A stretch of DNA of 64,000 nt from Magnaporthiopsis rhizophila (lineage: Eukaryota > Ascomycota > Sordariomycetes > Magnaporthales > Magnaporthaceae): NCBI GenBank assembly GCA_003049465.1, contig PYSS01000003.1, positions 310,001 to 374,000 of the forward strand, given 5' to 3'. Of the stretch, positions 44,912 through 55,977 are shown one piece after another. Numbering within the stretch: position 1 is the stretch's first letter; each line of letters begins with the position of its first letter. Position numbers and translations under genes: made by a program. The notes under the pieces were generated by a model, which ran no database searches, had not been told where the DNA came from, and was given only the letters and a program-made list of their open reading frames with translations.

Positions 44912-46602
44912 CCTGTCGCGCTTATTCCTTGCTCTGTTGGTAGTAATCGAAGCGCCTACTATTCTTGTGTTTTGTTTCGCTTCGTTCCTCTTGGGCGATC
45001 TTTTTTCCTTTTCTGTACAGTCGTATCCCCGAGTTCAAGATGCAACCCAGAAATGCACACTTGTCTGGCTACTCCCTACCCAATGCTCAACTCAGGGGTA
45101 CAATCACTCAATCGAGCTGTGGATCTGGACGCCGTGGAGGCCGAGCAGGGAACACTACATCGCGCGTCTACAAGGCTTGGGTGCACAAACTTAGAAACTG
45201 AAAACCAAGCATCGGGAAAGCCATCAAAAAGGCCACCTAGCCTGGGCTGTTCGTCCGAGCTTGCGATTGGCTCAAGATGGGACAATCTCCCCTGCCAAGG
45301 GTTTGCTTTGTTTCAGTGACCGGGTCGCACAAGAGTCTGGTCTGGAGCCTGAGGCCGCCTCGTGCGTGCCCGCCCTGACAGCGGCGTTTAGGGCGGGGAA
45401 GGCTCAATGACGCTGTGGAGGCGCTTCTCTGTGCTGGTGCTGTTTCAATCCACCAGATCAGCACCGCCCCCTGGGTCAGTTGGCGCCAGCCGGAAACCGC
45501 TAGGGATGGACCCCGCCATTGCCCACTCCCCGCCCTGAACGCTCGGCCGATCAGACGCGCCAAGTCTCAGCAGACAGCCCCGGTCCACCACAGCTCAAGG
45601 AATCCCCAGCCAACGGCAGCGCAGCAGCCGCAGCTGGAACACTCAGCTGTGCTTCTCCGTTCCGCGCTCGGGCGGCTCTTTTGCTTCCGCCAGGTCCAGA
45701 CGAACGCTCCATCGAAACCGGCTCAATCGTCTCCAAGAAGTGAGAAGTGACGATAAAGTGTGACATCTGGGTCCTTTGAGACGGGATGACACCTTGGGCG
45801 GCAGGGAGCCGATGCTACCCTCAAGGTTGACCGGCCCCCCTTTGCCGCCATCATCGTCCATTCCGAATCTTTGTGCGATGGCAGCCAACTGTGACGGGAA
45901 TCCCCAAAACGCCGCCTGCAGAACTAGCTTCTCGGCTGGCTTTCCCGGGCTGGCAATCTTTGGTTGGCAGCTGGGCGGATGGGCCGAGCGGCTTAGCCCC
46001 AGGCCAGGTCGCCCCGTCCCCATGCGGCGCTGAGAGAAAGCAGAAAAGCTGCTTGCGTTGCAGACCCATGTCCCTGCTTGGCCCCTGTCTATCAAACACG
46101 CAAGGCGAGTGCTCAAAGTAGCAACGATCGGCCGTCCACGATGCTGCCGGGAGCCGCAGGCTACCGCCTTTTCCGGGGCAGTCACGACGATCACCACCTG
46201 ATAATACTGAGGGCTGCACAGCTGTGTCCCGGGAAGATCTTACCCCTCCATCCATCTTGTTTCCTTCTTGTCTTTCCTTTACCTATCAATCTACTTTTAC
46301 CTTCTTTGTGGACACATCTTTCCCCGTTCTTTTCTGTTCTGGTTGCGAGCATAGCCGCTGGTTCGGCATAGCAACTTTATTTCTCCTTGTTTTCGAGACT
46401 GTCGATTAATCGTGGCGAAGCGCCCCTGGCATTCAAGGCTTCACTTCACATTGAAGGTTTTTAATATATACCTGCCTATCCTTCATTCTTACCTCGTTTC
46501 ATTGGTCTCCCCTCTCTTGTTGGGTCGTTAGCGCCATCACCGTTTCTTCACCGTCGTCCCACCTATCCTCCTCCCGCACATTTCGTGCCTTCTCAAATCA
46601 TA
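44912..46602. other. Large divergent intergenic region
   Basis: Divergent promoters of the gelsolin-like gene (-) and the membrane protein (+). T/C-rich leader sequence from about 46240 to 46590. No gene, RNA or element recognised. Confidence 0.55.
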
Positions 46603-47388
46603 ATGGCCGGGCCCCTGAAGGGTGGACTGGGCGATCTCGTCGCCGAGTTGGGCGATGGCACCACCCCCGGGTCGAGGGCCGCCCTCGATCCTACCGAACC
46701 CTCGAAGAGCAGCCCCTCCTCGACAAGGCCAGCAAGCACAAGGGTTTCTGCATCAATCACAAAGGCTGCCGAGACGACTTCGGCCACATTATCAACCTCG
46801 ACCCGGCCAGCTGCGACCGAGACATCACGCCCGGGAACGTCTACCGCTCCTACCTCGCTCCCCGCGCCGACTTCAACGCCCGCCTCAGCTCCGCCGCCGC
46901 CGCCGCCACCGCCACCGCCACCGGCGTCTTCAGAGCCCGCCCCATCCACGACGTCTTCAGCATCGACGTCCTCAACACTGACAACAGTCACGTCCGTGGA
47001 CGCGACATCCCTGCCGCCCATCTCGGCGACCCCGCTGCCGACGATGGATGCGGAGGTGCCCTTCACGCCACCGCAGAGCAGCAGCTCCTCTTCCACCACC
47101 GCCGCCCCCGCAACCACCCCGACGGGGCCGCCGGGTCGGGGTCCGGCGGCGGCCGAGCAGCAGGGCATGGTGCTGGACCCGAGCAAGAACCCGACCATGA
47201 TGGCGCTCGTCATCACCGTCCCCATCGCCGCGATCGTCCTGATCGGCGTCACCGTCGTGCTCTGGAAGGGCGGCTGCCTGCGCTGCGGCCGCGGCCGGCG
47301 CAAGGAGAACATCATCAAGGGCGAGATGGAGCACGAGGCCTGGCAAAAGGTGCATGCCGAGAAGTTTGGTCCGTCCAGGAACTACTAG
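46603..47388 (+). CDS. Ser/Thr/Pro-rich single-pass membrane protein
   Basis: Single exon, 261 residues, starting MAGPLKGGLGDLVAELG. Residues ~30-185 are a Ser/Thr/Ala/Pro mucin-like region, with an 11-residue proline run near the middle, likely O-glycosylated if exported. One membrane helix follows at ~199-222 (MALVITVPIAAIVLIGVTVV), then a short basic cytosolic tail (GCLRCGRGRRKENIIKGEME). That layout resembles fungal stress sensors (Wsc/Mid2-like), but there is no WSC cysteine domain and no clear N-terminal signal peptide, so orientation is uncertain. Family unknown. Confidence 0.7.
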   Translation: MAGPLKGGLGDLVAELGDGTTPGSRAALDPTEPSKSSPSSTRPASTRVSASITKAAETTSATLSTSTRPAATETSRPGTSTAPTSLPAPTSTPASAPPPPPPPPPPPASSEPAPSTTSSASTSSTLTTVTSVDATSLPPISATPLPTMDAEVPFTPPQSSSSSSTTAAPATTPTGPPGRGPAAAEQQGMVLDPSKNPTMMALVITVPIAAIVLIGVTVVLWKGGCLRCGRGRRKENIIKGEMEHEAWQKVHAEKFGPSRNY

Positions 47389-47940
47389 CTGGGAGGGCGA
47401 AACCGACATCTCATACCAAACAATTCGTTATAATTCGACAGCTTTCTTTTTACCACAGCATTGGACGGCGTTGGTGTTACGGTGTTTAGTTTCCTCATTC
47501 TCTTCTCATGCCCTCCTTGCGGGGATGTACATGCTGGGGATGGGATCTGCCTAAAAATGGCAATATGGCCTGATTTTATTGCGTGTGAAATACACACAAT
47601 GTACAGTCGAAGTCTCGGAAAGAGATGGCGTTGGGAGAGCTTGGTGAGGGCAGTCCACGGACAGGACATCTAAGCATAACAAGTTTTACCACCAAAGTCC
47701 GACCTATATTGAACCTGCTCACTCACCGTTTGTACTGTGAAAAGCCGTCGTCTTATCGGCAAATCATTTTGGCACAGGTCGTCGAGCTTGGTTCATACGC
47801 ATGTTGGTATGCCGTGTGATGAATGGAGCCCCATAACAAGCAAATAGCATTCAACCTCGTCGTTTTTGATAAATGGAAACTAACTATTACAGGTGCAAAA
47901 ACCCGACGGCGAATATCGCAAATAGCTGATTAAAAGCCCC
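47389..47940. other. Convergent intergenic region
   Basis: 3' UTR space between the membrane protein gene and the catalase gene. Nothing else seen. Confidence 0.55.
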
Positions 47941-50172
47941 CTAGAACGCGACCTGGGTGTTGAGCCCGTCCATCTCGCGGGCCCAGTTGCGGTGCATGGC
48001 GATGCTGTGGAAGAACTGCTCCAGGAAGCCCTTGGCGCCCTTGGCCATGGTGACGGCCTCCTTGAGGCTCTCGGGCTTCACGCTGCTGACGGTGACGACG
48101 CCGTAAGACTCGACCACGCCCTCGCCGTCCGAGACGTTGACCTCGGGCAGCGACAGCGCCATCTTGACCAGGGCGGCGGCCTCGCCCGAAGCGCCGATGG
48201 CCTTGAGGTGGCCAAACGCCTCGCGGATGTAGTGCAGCGCGCGGCCCGACTTGGCTAGCGTCTTGACCGACTCGGCGCCGCCGGGGACGAAGACGGCGTC
48301 CACCATGGTGCTGCGGAAGCCCTCGAGGTGGTGGTCGGGCTTGACGCCCTTTGCCGAGCCTTTGGTCTCGCCCGCGGCGTAGATGGGCGAGCGGCGCGGC
48401 GCAATGGTCAGCGGGATGGCCTGGGCGGCGGCCAGCGAGGCGCGCATGGCCGAGTAGGCGATCGGGTCGTAGCCATCGGCGATGAGGATGGCCACTTTGC
48501 GCGAGGCGACGGTCGGCTTCTCGGGGATGAACTCGAGCTGGCTGAGACCGCGCGACTTGGCGCCCCGGTTCTCGTGGCCCGTGGCCTTTTCCGGGATCGG
48601 GGCGCCCACCATCTCGGCGACGCTCTGGGCCAGGCCCAGGTCTAGCTCCGTCAGGCGGCGCACCAGGTTGCCGTACACCTCCTCCTCCTCGCAGTGGTCG
48701 AGTTCGAACGAGAAGGCGGCCAGCATGTGCCGGCGCTCGACATCCGACATGCTGTTGAAGAAGAGCTGGGCCTGCGAGATGTGGTCCTTGAACTTGGCGC
48801 TCTTGGCCCGGGCCCGGATGCCCTCGATCTTGGTGGCGTGCTCGACGTAGGCGCCCTCGGCGGCCGAGGCCGGAGGGTTGATGCCGAACCGGTTGGGCCA
48901 GTAGTTGGCTTTACCCTTGGTGATGGTGTGGCGCAGCTTGCCGTCGCGGTTGAAGTTGAGGACGGGGCAGATGGGGCGGTTGATGGGGAGCTCCTCCCAG
49001 TTGATGCCCAGACGGCTGATCTGGGTGTCCTGGTAGGAAAAGTTGCGGCCCTGGAGCAAGGGATCATCCGAAAAGCCGATGCCGGGCACGAGGTGGCTGG
49101 TGCAGAAGGCGACCTGCTCCGTCTCGGGGAAGAACTCGTCGATGTTGCGGTTCAGCTCCAAGGTGCCGATGTAGTCGACAGGGATGAGGTCCTCGGGCCA
49201 GACCTTTGTGGCGTCCAGGATGTCAAAGTCGAAGTCGTGCTCGCGGCTCTCGGGGAGGACCTGGACGCCAAACTTCCACTTGGGGAAGGCGCCGTTGGCG
49301 ATGGCCTCCATCAGGTCCTTGCGGTGGAAGTCCGGGTCCTGGCCGGCGAGCTTGAGGGCCTCGTCCCAGACCAGGCTGTGGACGCCGAGCTCGGGGGTGA
49401 AATGGAACTTGACAAAGTGGCGCTCGCCCTTGGCGTTGATGAGCGTGAAGGTGTTGACGCCGAAGCCCTGCATCATGCGGTAGGAGCGCGGGATGGTGCG
49501 GTCCGACATGGCCCACATGAACATGTGGGTGGCCTCGGAGTGCTGGTACATAAAGTCCCAAAAGTTGTTGTGCGCCGTCTGCGCCTGCGGCACCTCGTTG
49601 TCGGGCTCGGGCTTGGCAGCGTGGACGACGTCGGGGAACTTCATGGCGTCCTGGATGAAGAAGACGGGGATGTTGTTGCCCACAATATCCCAGTTGCCCT
49701 CGGGCGTGTAGAATTTGACGGCGAAGCCGCGCACGTCGCGGACCGTGTCGGCAGAGCCGCGACTGCCCAGGACCGTCGAGAAGCGCACGAAGACGGGGGT
49801 CTCTCGCGACGTGTCGGTCAGCACCTTTGCGCACGTCAGGTTCTCGATGCTCTTGTGCAGCGTGAACTTGCCGTGCACGCCGGTGCCGCGGGCGTGGACG
49901 ACGCGCTCGGGGATGCGCTCGTGGTCGAAACGGTGGATCCTCTCGCGGGCGAACTGGTCCTCTAGCAGCGACGGCCCTGTGTGCTCGTCGCTCACCACGC
50001 GCAGCCAGTCGTCGGCGCTCGACATGCGCGTGCCAAAGTCGGACGTCATTCTGCCCTCGGTCGAGGGCGTGACCGTGTTGCGGCCGAGATCTGCGATCTT
50101 GTCACCCTGCGAGTGCATCACGTACGACTGGCCCTTCTTGAGGGAGTCTCCAATGTCCTTGAGGGAAGTCAT
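47941..50172 (-). CDS. cat-1: Large-subunit catalase (CAT-1/CatA type)
   Basis: Single exon, 743 residues, a clade-2 large-subunit catalase. Catalytic His is H93 in VVHARGTGVHG, Asn is N166 in WDIVGNNIPVFF, and the haem-ligand Tyr is near 379 in GRNFSYQDTQISRLG. The C-terminal domain (from KVAILIADGYDPIAYSA, with VDAVFVPGGAESVKTLAKSG and IGASGEAAALV) has the DJ-1/flavodoxin-like fold of this clade; the Cys nucleophile of active DJ-1 proteins is replaced (IGASGE). There is no secretion signal (MTSLKDIGDSLKKGQSY), which separates it from secreted CAT-3/CatB enzymes and points to the spore/cytosolic CAT-1/CatA group. It breaks down hydrogen peroxide. The symbol is by analogy with Neurospora. Confidence 0.93.
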   Translation of the reverse strand: MTSLKDIGDSLKKGQSYVMHSQGDKIADLGRNTVTPSTEGRMTSDFGTRMSSADDWLRVVSDEHTGPSLLEDQFARERIHRFDHERIPERVVHARGTGVHGKFTLHKSIENLTCAKVLTDTSRETPVFVRFSTVLGSRGSADTVRDVRGFAVKFYTPEGNWDIVGNNIPVFFIQDAMKFPDVVHAAKPEPDNEVPQAQTAHNNFWDFMYQHSEATHMFMWAMSDRTIPRSYRMMQGFGVNTFTLINAKGERHFVKFHFTPELGVHSLVWDEALKLAGQDPDFHRKDLMEAIANGAFPKWKFGVQVLPESREHDFDFDILDATKVWPEDLIPVDYIGTLELNRNIDEFFPETEQVAFCTSHLVPGIGFSDDPLLQGRNFSYQDTQISRLGINWEELPINRPICPVLNFNRDGKLRHTITKGKANYWPNRFGINPPASAAEGAYVEHATKIEGIRARAKSAKFKDHISQAQLFFNSMSDVERRHMLAAFSFELDHCEEEEVYGNLVRRLTELDLGLAQSVAEMVGAPIPEKATGHENRGAKSRGLSQLEFIPEKPTVASRKVAILIADGYDPIAYSAMRASLAAAQAIPLTIAPRRSPIYAAGETKGSAKGVKPDHHLEGFRSTMVDAVFVPGGAESVKTLAKSGRALHYIREAFGHLKAIGASGEAAALVKMALSLPEVNVSDGEGVVESYGVVTVSSVKPESLKEAVTMAKGAKGFLEQFFHSIAMHRNWAREMDGLNTQVAF

Positions 50173-52362
50173 GTTTGCTGCCGACAGAATGTGCTTTTGG
50201 GAAGGGTCTTGCCAGGTACCAGAATCAGATAGGTAGATTATGGGGGCGAGTGAGAGAGTGAGAGAGATAGAGGCGGACTGAGACCAGAAGCTGAAAGATG
50301 GGCAAGACTGGAAGAATGGGAGACTCTGGTTTTAAATGCTGGAACTTGCACGGCACGGCTGGCAAGTTGGCAAGAAATTTCAAGCATGCCCACCTCGAGG
50401 AGCGAACCCTCCACCCATGGCTCCTGCCCGCCCAGAGAGGCAGGTACATCTGGTCGGTCCTCCTGTTAGTCTGATCTTGGGTCGTGGATGCCTTGGGCCG
50501 GGCAACGCCCGATCGGATCGATCAACAAGAGCATCTTCAACGACGTCAATGAAGCTGTCCTTGGCGCTCTCGGTTGCCGGATTAGGAAATGAATGGAGCT
50601 GCCCCCGCTTGCACGGCAGTCGCCAGCGGCGGGGAGCCGACTAGAACGTGCGGAAAGTGACTTCAGCTCAACGTCCTTCCCATCGATATTTTCACAAAGG
50701 TGACGATAAAACGACATAATGAACTAGGCTATATGCTACTACCAGTCGCAAATAATAAACCCCGAATTTTCCAGATTAAAAAACGCATTTTTGTTGCCTT
50801 TTTTCTCTAGGTTCCTAGTCGTGGTGAATGTACTTGACAAGATGTGGTGGGGAGGCGTGCCTGCATCGTCCGTCGAGCTGGCCTCCTGTTGAGCTCATCT
50901 TGACGCCTGGAATTGCCCGCTTTCTCGCCCAGTGTCACAATACCGCTGGGTGCACCCCACCGGCAGCACTGTGTCAATGTGATGCAATTGTTAAACGGAG
51001 ACCTGTGATTCGTCAGCCGCGCCGGCCACACAAGTCCAACATCATGTTCGCGTCATCGATATCGGCGGGCCATCGAGATTCCAGTTCCAAAGGGCTGGGC
51101 TTTCAAAGCTCTCCCCCAATCAGCCGACTGTGATTAGTGATTCCGATGGAATCTACCCAGAGATCAGCAAACACAACAGCTTGTCTTCTTCCGCAAGAGC
51201 ACAGCAGGCAACACGGTCGCCGCGGAGGCCGCCTCCTGAACACGAGGCACCGTCTATGGTCGTGTCATGAGAATGTACCATTTTGACTGCGAACAAGTAG
51301 CCACTTCCTTGGCCGCATACCTTCAACTCCACGTTGATTCTTTGTCGCGCAGATGGGATACACACAGTATGACGAGCTCAATCAAGTTGGCGTGTCGCCG
51401 CGCCGACTTAATGAGGCTCAAATTTCTCAGATGACTTCTCTCTCCCATTGTTTATCGGCTGTGGGAGTTTTTTTTTTTTGGGCCCAACAAGGGACCGCGC
51501 CATACGGCCGCGCTTATTTTCAAGCTTCCCGCCATCTGGCGTCCCCGTCCTAACCCAACTAGGGCAAGGATTAGGATGAGTGAGTTTCGTCTTGGCATGG
51601 CTCCCGGGGCTTTCTGCTGCCGGCCGAACCTAGGGTTTCTTGGCATTTCCGGATTGCCGAGTTGGAACATCGGCACGCTTCTCGGCTGGCTGCCTACTAA
51701 GGCTATCAACGACGCAGTCCCCAGCGTTTTCCTGCCCGACTACCTGCCTGCCTGTCTCCTTCTTTGGCGTTTAGTCAAGCCTTCAGCCCGAGCCTTAGCT
51801 AGGTAGTCAAGGACGTTTTCTGGAAACGTCGTCCCGGCTCAGTCAGGATACATACTGCGCATTTGATGGCTCTCTGCCACCTGCCTCCCCACCAACTGTC
51901 TGCGATACGCCTGGAAAGGCAGGCAGGTAACATCCATCATGTAATCGAGGTCATCCGATATATCTAGGAGCTTGAACGGACGACAGAAATTCTTGAGCCT
52001 CTGGCATCAGGTGACGACCTCAACGGCGTGGATCCGTCCCATCTACAGGAGTTTTTGCCCCAAATGGGTCGGTCGGATCTGCTCGTGCGATGCCCTCCTC
52101 GTCCCGAGACTTGACTCGAGACTCCTGGCGGGCCTAACCCGATGGCGTGCCGGGTTGACACTCCCGCTCGTCTGATGGGCCTGCCCGGCTCCTGTGGCCC
52201 TGGAAACGACCCTTCCAGGATTATAAACGTTAACTACCCAGCCAACATGTCGTTCGAACCGCGTCGGAAAATTTTAACGTTTATGATCCTGCAAAGGTGT
52301 ACAGGCATACCCACCGGCCGAACACCAGCAGTCACCAAAGATTATCCGTTACATCCAACGAA
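50173..52362. other. Large intergenic region
   Basis: About 2.2 kb between the divergent catalase and secreted-protein genes. No gene-like frame beyond chance. Contains a T12 run near 51468 and a TATA box near the right end. Probably regulatory space for both. Confidence 0.5.
52222..52227 (+). promoter_or_regulatory. TATA box of secreted-protein gene
   Basis: TATAAA in AGGATTATAAACG, 136 bp upstream of the start codon at 52363. Position fits a core promoter; strongly expressed small secreted proteins often have one. Confidence 0.45.
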
Positions 52363-52818
52363 ATGCAGACCAAGACCCTCGTCCTTGCCCTCCTGGCCAC
52401 CGTCGTATCGGGCGCCGCCGTGCCTCGTGACATGGCCGGACCATTCGACGCTGTTACTCTCAAGCAGAGGGCGGAGGATGGGAACGCAGGGAACGGCACG
52501 AACGGCGCGAACGGCGGGAACGCCGGGCAGGCCGATTTCGGCACTTGTACTCCAACCATGGATTTCCAGCCGGGCCGCACGGGTCGCAAGGCAGACCAAT
52601 TTACTTTCCTGCCGACCGACCCGGTAGTTGCCAAGGGCCAAAAAGACGCGCTTGATCCTAACATTATCACGAAGCGAATCTGCGACCAGCTCACCAACGT
52701 CTGCGGCGCCAACGATGCGGCCAAGGCCCAGTGCAAGGCCGCCCAGGCCACCGTTCAAGCCTTGGGAACCAAGGACGCCTCCACGGCCGACGCCTTCAAC
52801 AAGGCACTTGGCTTCTAA
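52363..52818 (+). CDS. Small secreted protein, four cysteines
   Basis: Single exon, 151 residues. Signal peptide MQTKTLVLALLATVVSGA, then a short Asn/Gly-rich spacer (GNAGNGTNGANGGNAGQA, with an N-glycosylation sequon NGT). The mature core reads DFGTCTPTMDFQPGRTGRKA, QFTFLPTDPVVAKGQKDALD and PNIITKRICDQLTNVCGAND, with a fourth Cys in AKAQCKAAQ. Similar cores occur widely in ascomycete secretomes as uncharacterised small proteins, sometimes listed as candidate effectors; that is knowledge of the group, not evidence of activity here. The four cysteines could form two disulfides. Confidence 0.82.
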   Translation: MQTKTLVLALLATVVSGAAVPRDMAGPFDAVTLKQRAEDGNAGNGTNGANGGNAGQADFGTCTPTMDFQPGRTGRKADQFTFLPTDPVVAKGQKDALDPNIITKRICDQLTNVCGANDAAKAQCKAAQATVQALGTKDASTADAFNKALGF

Positions 52819-54276
52819 GCGATCGGATCAGTCCATGACTTGCTTTTTTTTCCCTCCTATTCCTCCTGTGTCCTTTCTTTCGTTTCACGAGTTGATGGTT
52901 TCACGATTGTCTTCTAGCCCCTTTGTGGGGGAGGCGCGGTATTAAGATGTGATGGGATGACTAAGGCCTCGGCGTTGTTACGGGAACGATAACTGACAGG
53001 GCATACACAGTGGCAGTGGCGGCAGTGGTTAATTTGTCGAGGAGTTGTTTTGATGGCGAGGCAAGACGCAGGTTAATGACTGGGACGAATACACACAACA
53101 CACAAGTCATGCACGACTGCTCAATGTGGACTTTGCCGTGCCCACCCACCCTCCATCTTGGATGTGATCGGATTTGGGTTGCCGATAAGCATGCGCTTTG
53201 TGTGAGCTTGGCCAACGCCAGGTGCAGCGCTGCCCGCTCGCTACTGTATATTCCAACTGGGGGACCTCGACGACGACGGCCAGTTGTACCGACGGCGACC
53301 CAGAGCTGCCAAGCTTTTTGTTGCAAAAGTTAAGTTGGCTATGTCGGGGCGATATCAAGATGCAAATTGTGATGCCCTCAAAACGGCATCGCGGACGCTT
53401 TGTCCACCGCGGGTGGAGTTTGGATTACGGCAGTGCTACCCAACCGAAGTCAGAAACGGCGCTGACACAGGAATATCCCGGCGCCTTTACTCACCACGCA
53501 TCGTTTCACCCTTGCTTCCCGTGCGCCAGTGCCTCCCAGGCCACCCGAGAGGCATTTATCTAACTTTTTGGGCGCTGTGGCCGCGGCGCTAAGTTCGAAT
53601 TACGCGTCCGCCATGTTGCAATTGGCAGGCGACGCCGGCGGCGCGTGCCCTTTTGGTGCTCGGCGACTGATGGCGGGTGGTGACTGGATGCTGGTGGTGC
53701 CGGTAGTGCCACGAAGGCTAAAGGGGCGAGCGGATAGAGATGGATGGCATCAAAATTGAAAACGACGCCATCGTCCGTCGTGGACGCTACTGGCGTCAAG
53801 ACGGGACACACTACTCCAACAAACGGACGCCCTGACGTCAAGCAGCCTGATCCCCGGAAATAACAGCACCTGGACACGGTGAACGAGTCGTGGCCGCCCC
53901 CGGACGCACTGCTACGACGCAGGCACGTGCAACTGTCAGCGTTTTACCTTTTTGCTTCGAAACGTTAAATCCCACCATCGCCCAGCTTGTCAAGAAGCCG
54001 TGGGCAGCTGCCGCTTTTTGGCTCCCTCCTTCGGACACCGTTTCCCAGGAATCTCGAGGCGTAGTTGCGATGTGCGGGCTCGCTGTGGCGCAACAAAGTG
54101 AAGCCGCATCATCGCTGGGCGCTTTGGTACAGGCGAAAGGACACCGGCCATCGCCCATCAGAAACGAAGCGAGCGACTGGGGCCGGCTCCAAGACAGACC
54201 GCCAAGCAAACAAGCAAACAAACGACAAGCGAGCACCCCCGATAGGCTCGCTAGAAAGAAAAAGAGAGCCGCGAGC
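52819..54276. other. Intergenic region
   Basis: No supported gene. The frame of the F-box protein stays open upstream to about 53890, but that stretch is Gln/Arg-rich and unlike the protein; probably leader sequence. Confidence 0.5.
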
Positions 54277-55977
54277 ATGGAGCGGGAGCGCGGGGCCGCG
54301 GGGCCGGCCGCCGTTGCTGGACTGGGCCTCGAGGCCATGCCCTCCGAGATCCTACGGCTCATCTGCGCCTGCTTCTCGCTCTCACCCTACCAGACCGGCG
54401 ACACCTTCCTGCCCGACCGCTTCGTCGACAACCGCGAGACCCTGCGTAAGCTCTGCCTCACGTCGCGGAGGCTGCATCGCGCCGCCGTCCCCTTCCTCTA
54501 CGAGGTCGTCATCATCCACGGGCCCGGCCAGCGCCTACCGAAGCTCGACCCCAAGCTGCCTCCCCTGCTGCTGCTGCTCCGCTCCTTGCTGACCGCCCCT
54601 CACGTGCGCCCCGCTCTCCGCCACATCGCCTGTCTCGTCAACCTCAAGGGCTCGCGCGTCTCCCGCCGCGAGCTCGAGATCATCCGGGACCTATGGAACT
54701 CGCAGTGCCTGGGCATCGCGGTTCCGTCGCTGGCCGACGCCCGCATCCTGCAGCTCGCCGGCCTGCCCACGCGGACAATACACACCCCAGCCGGCACCGG
54801 CAATGCAGATGCCGCCGTTGCCGAGACGGGCCCAATACCAGAAGACGCGTGTCTCCAGGGCCTGCCCGAGCGCATCTTTGCTGCCATCCTCTGCCTCGCG
54901 TCTAACCTGGACTCGGTGCTCTTCCAGATGCCACGATGCTCTGTGATCCCTTCCAACATAGAAACTATCCGGTGCGCTGTCACCAGCAACATCATCGACA
55001 CGGCCCTGCAAGACGAAGTGGTGGGATCGAGCGTGCTGCAGCATCTAACCGCCGTTACAGTACAGCCCGACATGGGATCCTTTCTCTATTTTGGCTGGGA
55101 CGACGAGCACCAGGACGAGGACGACGAGGACGAGGAAGACCAGGAGACCTGCAGGGGCGTTCGGCTCGACGCCTGTCCCGGCCTCTTCAGGGCCCCCAAC
55201 GTCACCGTGGTCGAGGGCTTCAAGGAAAGTGGCGGGTGGGACGCGCTGCCGCGGCAGACGACGGACATAAGAATAGGCGGCCTACTAAAACCGACCACAC
55301 TGAACACGATTTGCGACTACCCGAATCTCGAGAGATTAACCGTCCGACCTGCGGCCATGGACATGGTCAAGGCCGAGGTGGACGACGACGAATTCAACAA
55401 TGCGCTGCTGAAGCGCGCATCAACACTAAAGTACCTGGACTTCCAGACCATGGGCAACGAGACGCTGACGTCAAACTACGGGCCCCAGAGGCGGCTGCAC
55501 TGCCTGCCGCGTCTGACGAAGCTCGAGGAGCTCAAGATCGAGCTGTTTGCGCTCTTTGGCACCTCGGAGGAGATGGGCGGCGGCGGCGCCCCGCTGGCCG
55601 ACCTGATCCCACACAGCCTCAGGGCCCTGACCGTCCTGGAACAGTGGACGTACGGCGACGCCGCCTGCCTCAGCGGCGACGAGGGCGAGGTCGAGGGAGG
55701 GCCGCAGGTGGCCGCTTACCGCCGGAGGCTGCTGGAGATGCTGGCCGGGTTCGCCAAGGACTGCGCGTCGCGGACCCCACGGCTGGCCAAGTTCGGCTTT
55801 GTGGGCAACGCGCCGCCGCCAACGGCGTACGAGGACGGGCTCATCGCAAAGGCCAAGGGCCGCGATGATGTCATAATGGAAGACCAGGGCCCCTCCCCGG
55901 CAGAGTTTGAGCGGCTGAAGGCCCTGTTTGCCGAAGCTGGGGTGGAGATGGAGCTAGAAATGTTAGCCTGTCCATAG
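54277..55977 (+). CDS. F-box-like protein
   Basis: Single exon, about 566 residues from the ATG at 54277 (MERERGAAGPAAVAG). I prefer it over the in-frame ATG at 54070 because the F-box-like motif begins a few residues later: LEAMPSEILRLICACFS, then RETLRKLCLTSRRLHRAAVP with FLYEVV. The remainder looks like degenerate leucine-rich repeats (LRHIACLVNLKG, YPNLERLTVRPA, STLKYLDFQTMG, PRLTKLEELKIELFALFG), the usual substrate-binding part. An acidic run of ~17 residues (DDEHQDEDDEDEEDQE) lies near residue 275. F-box proteins link substrates to SCF ubiquitin ligases; the fungal families are large and this member's target is unknown. Confidence 0.75.
   Translation: MERERGAAGPAAVAGLGLEAMPSEILRLICACFSLSPYQTGDTFLPDRFVDNRETLRKLCLTSRRLHRAAVPFLYEVVIIHGPGQRLPKLDPKLPPLLLLLRSLLTAPHVRPALRHIACLVNLKGSRVSRRELEIIRDLWNSQCLGIAVPSLADARILQLAGLPTRTIHTPAGTGNADAAVAETGPIPEDACLQGLPERIFAAILCLASNLDSVLFQMPRCSVIPSNIETIRCAVTSNIIDTALQDEVVGSSVLQHLTAVTVQPDMGSFLYFGWDDEHQDEDDEDEEDQETCRGVRLDACPGLFRAPNVTVVEGFKESGGWDALPRQTTDIRIGGLLKPTTLNTICDYPNLERLTVRPAAMDMVKAEVDDDEFNNALLKRASTLKYLDFQTMGNETLTSNYGPQRRLHCLPRLTKLEELKIELFALFGTSEEMGGGGAPLADLIPHSLRALTVLEQWTYGDAACLSGDEGEVEGGPQVAAYRRRLLEMLAGFAKDCASRTPRLAKFGFVGNAPPPTAYEDGLIAKAKGRDDVIMEDQGPSPAEFERLKALFAEAGVEMELEMLACP

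Noticed and set aside
44063..45319. 418-codon plus-strand frame opposite the gelsolin-like gene
   Set aside because: Antisense shadow created by strong third-position GC bias; lacks any domain.
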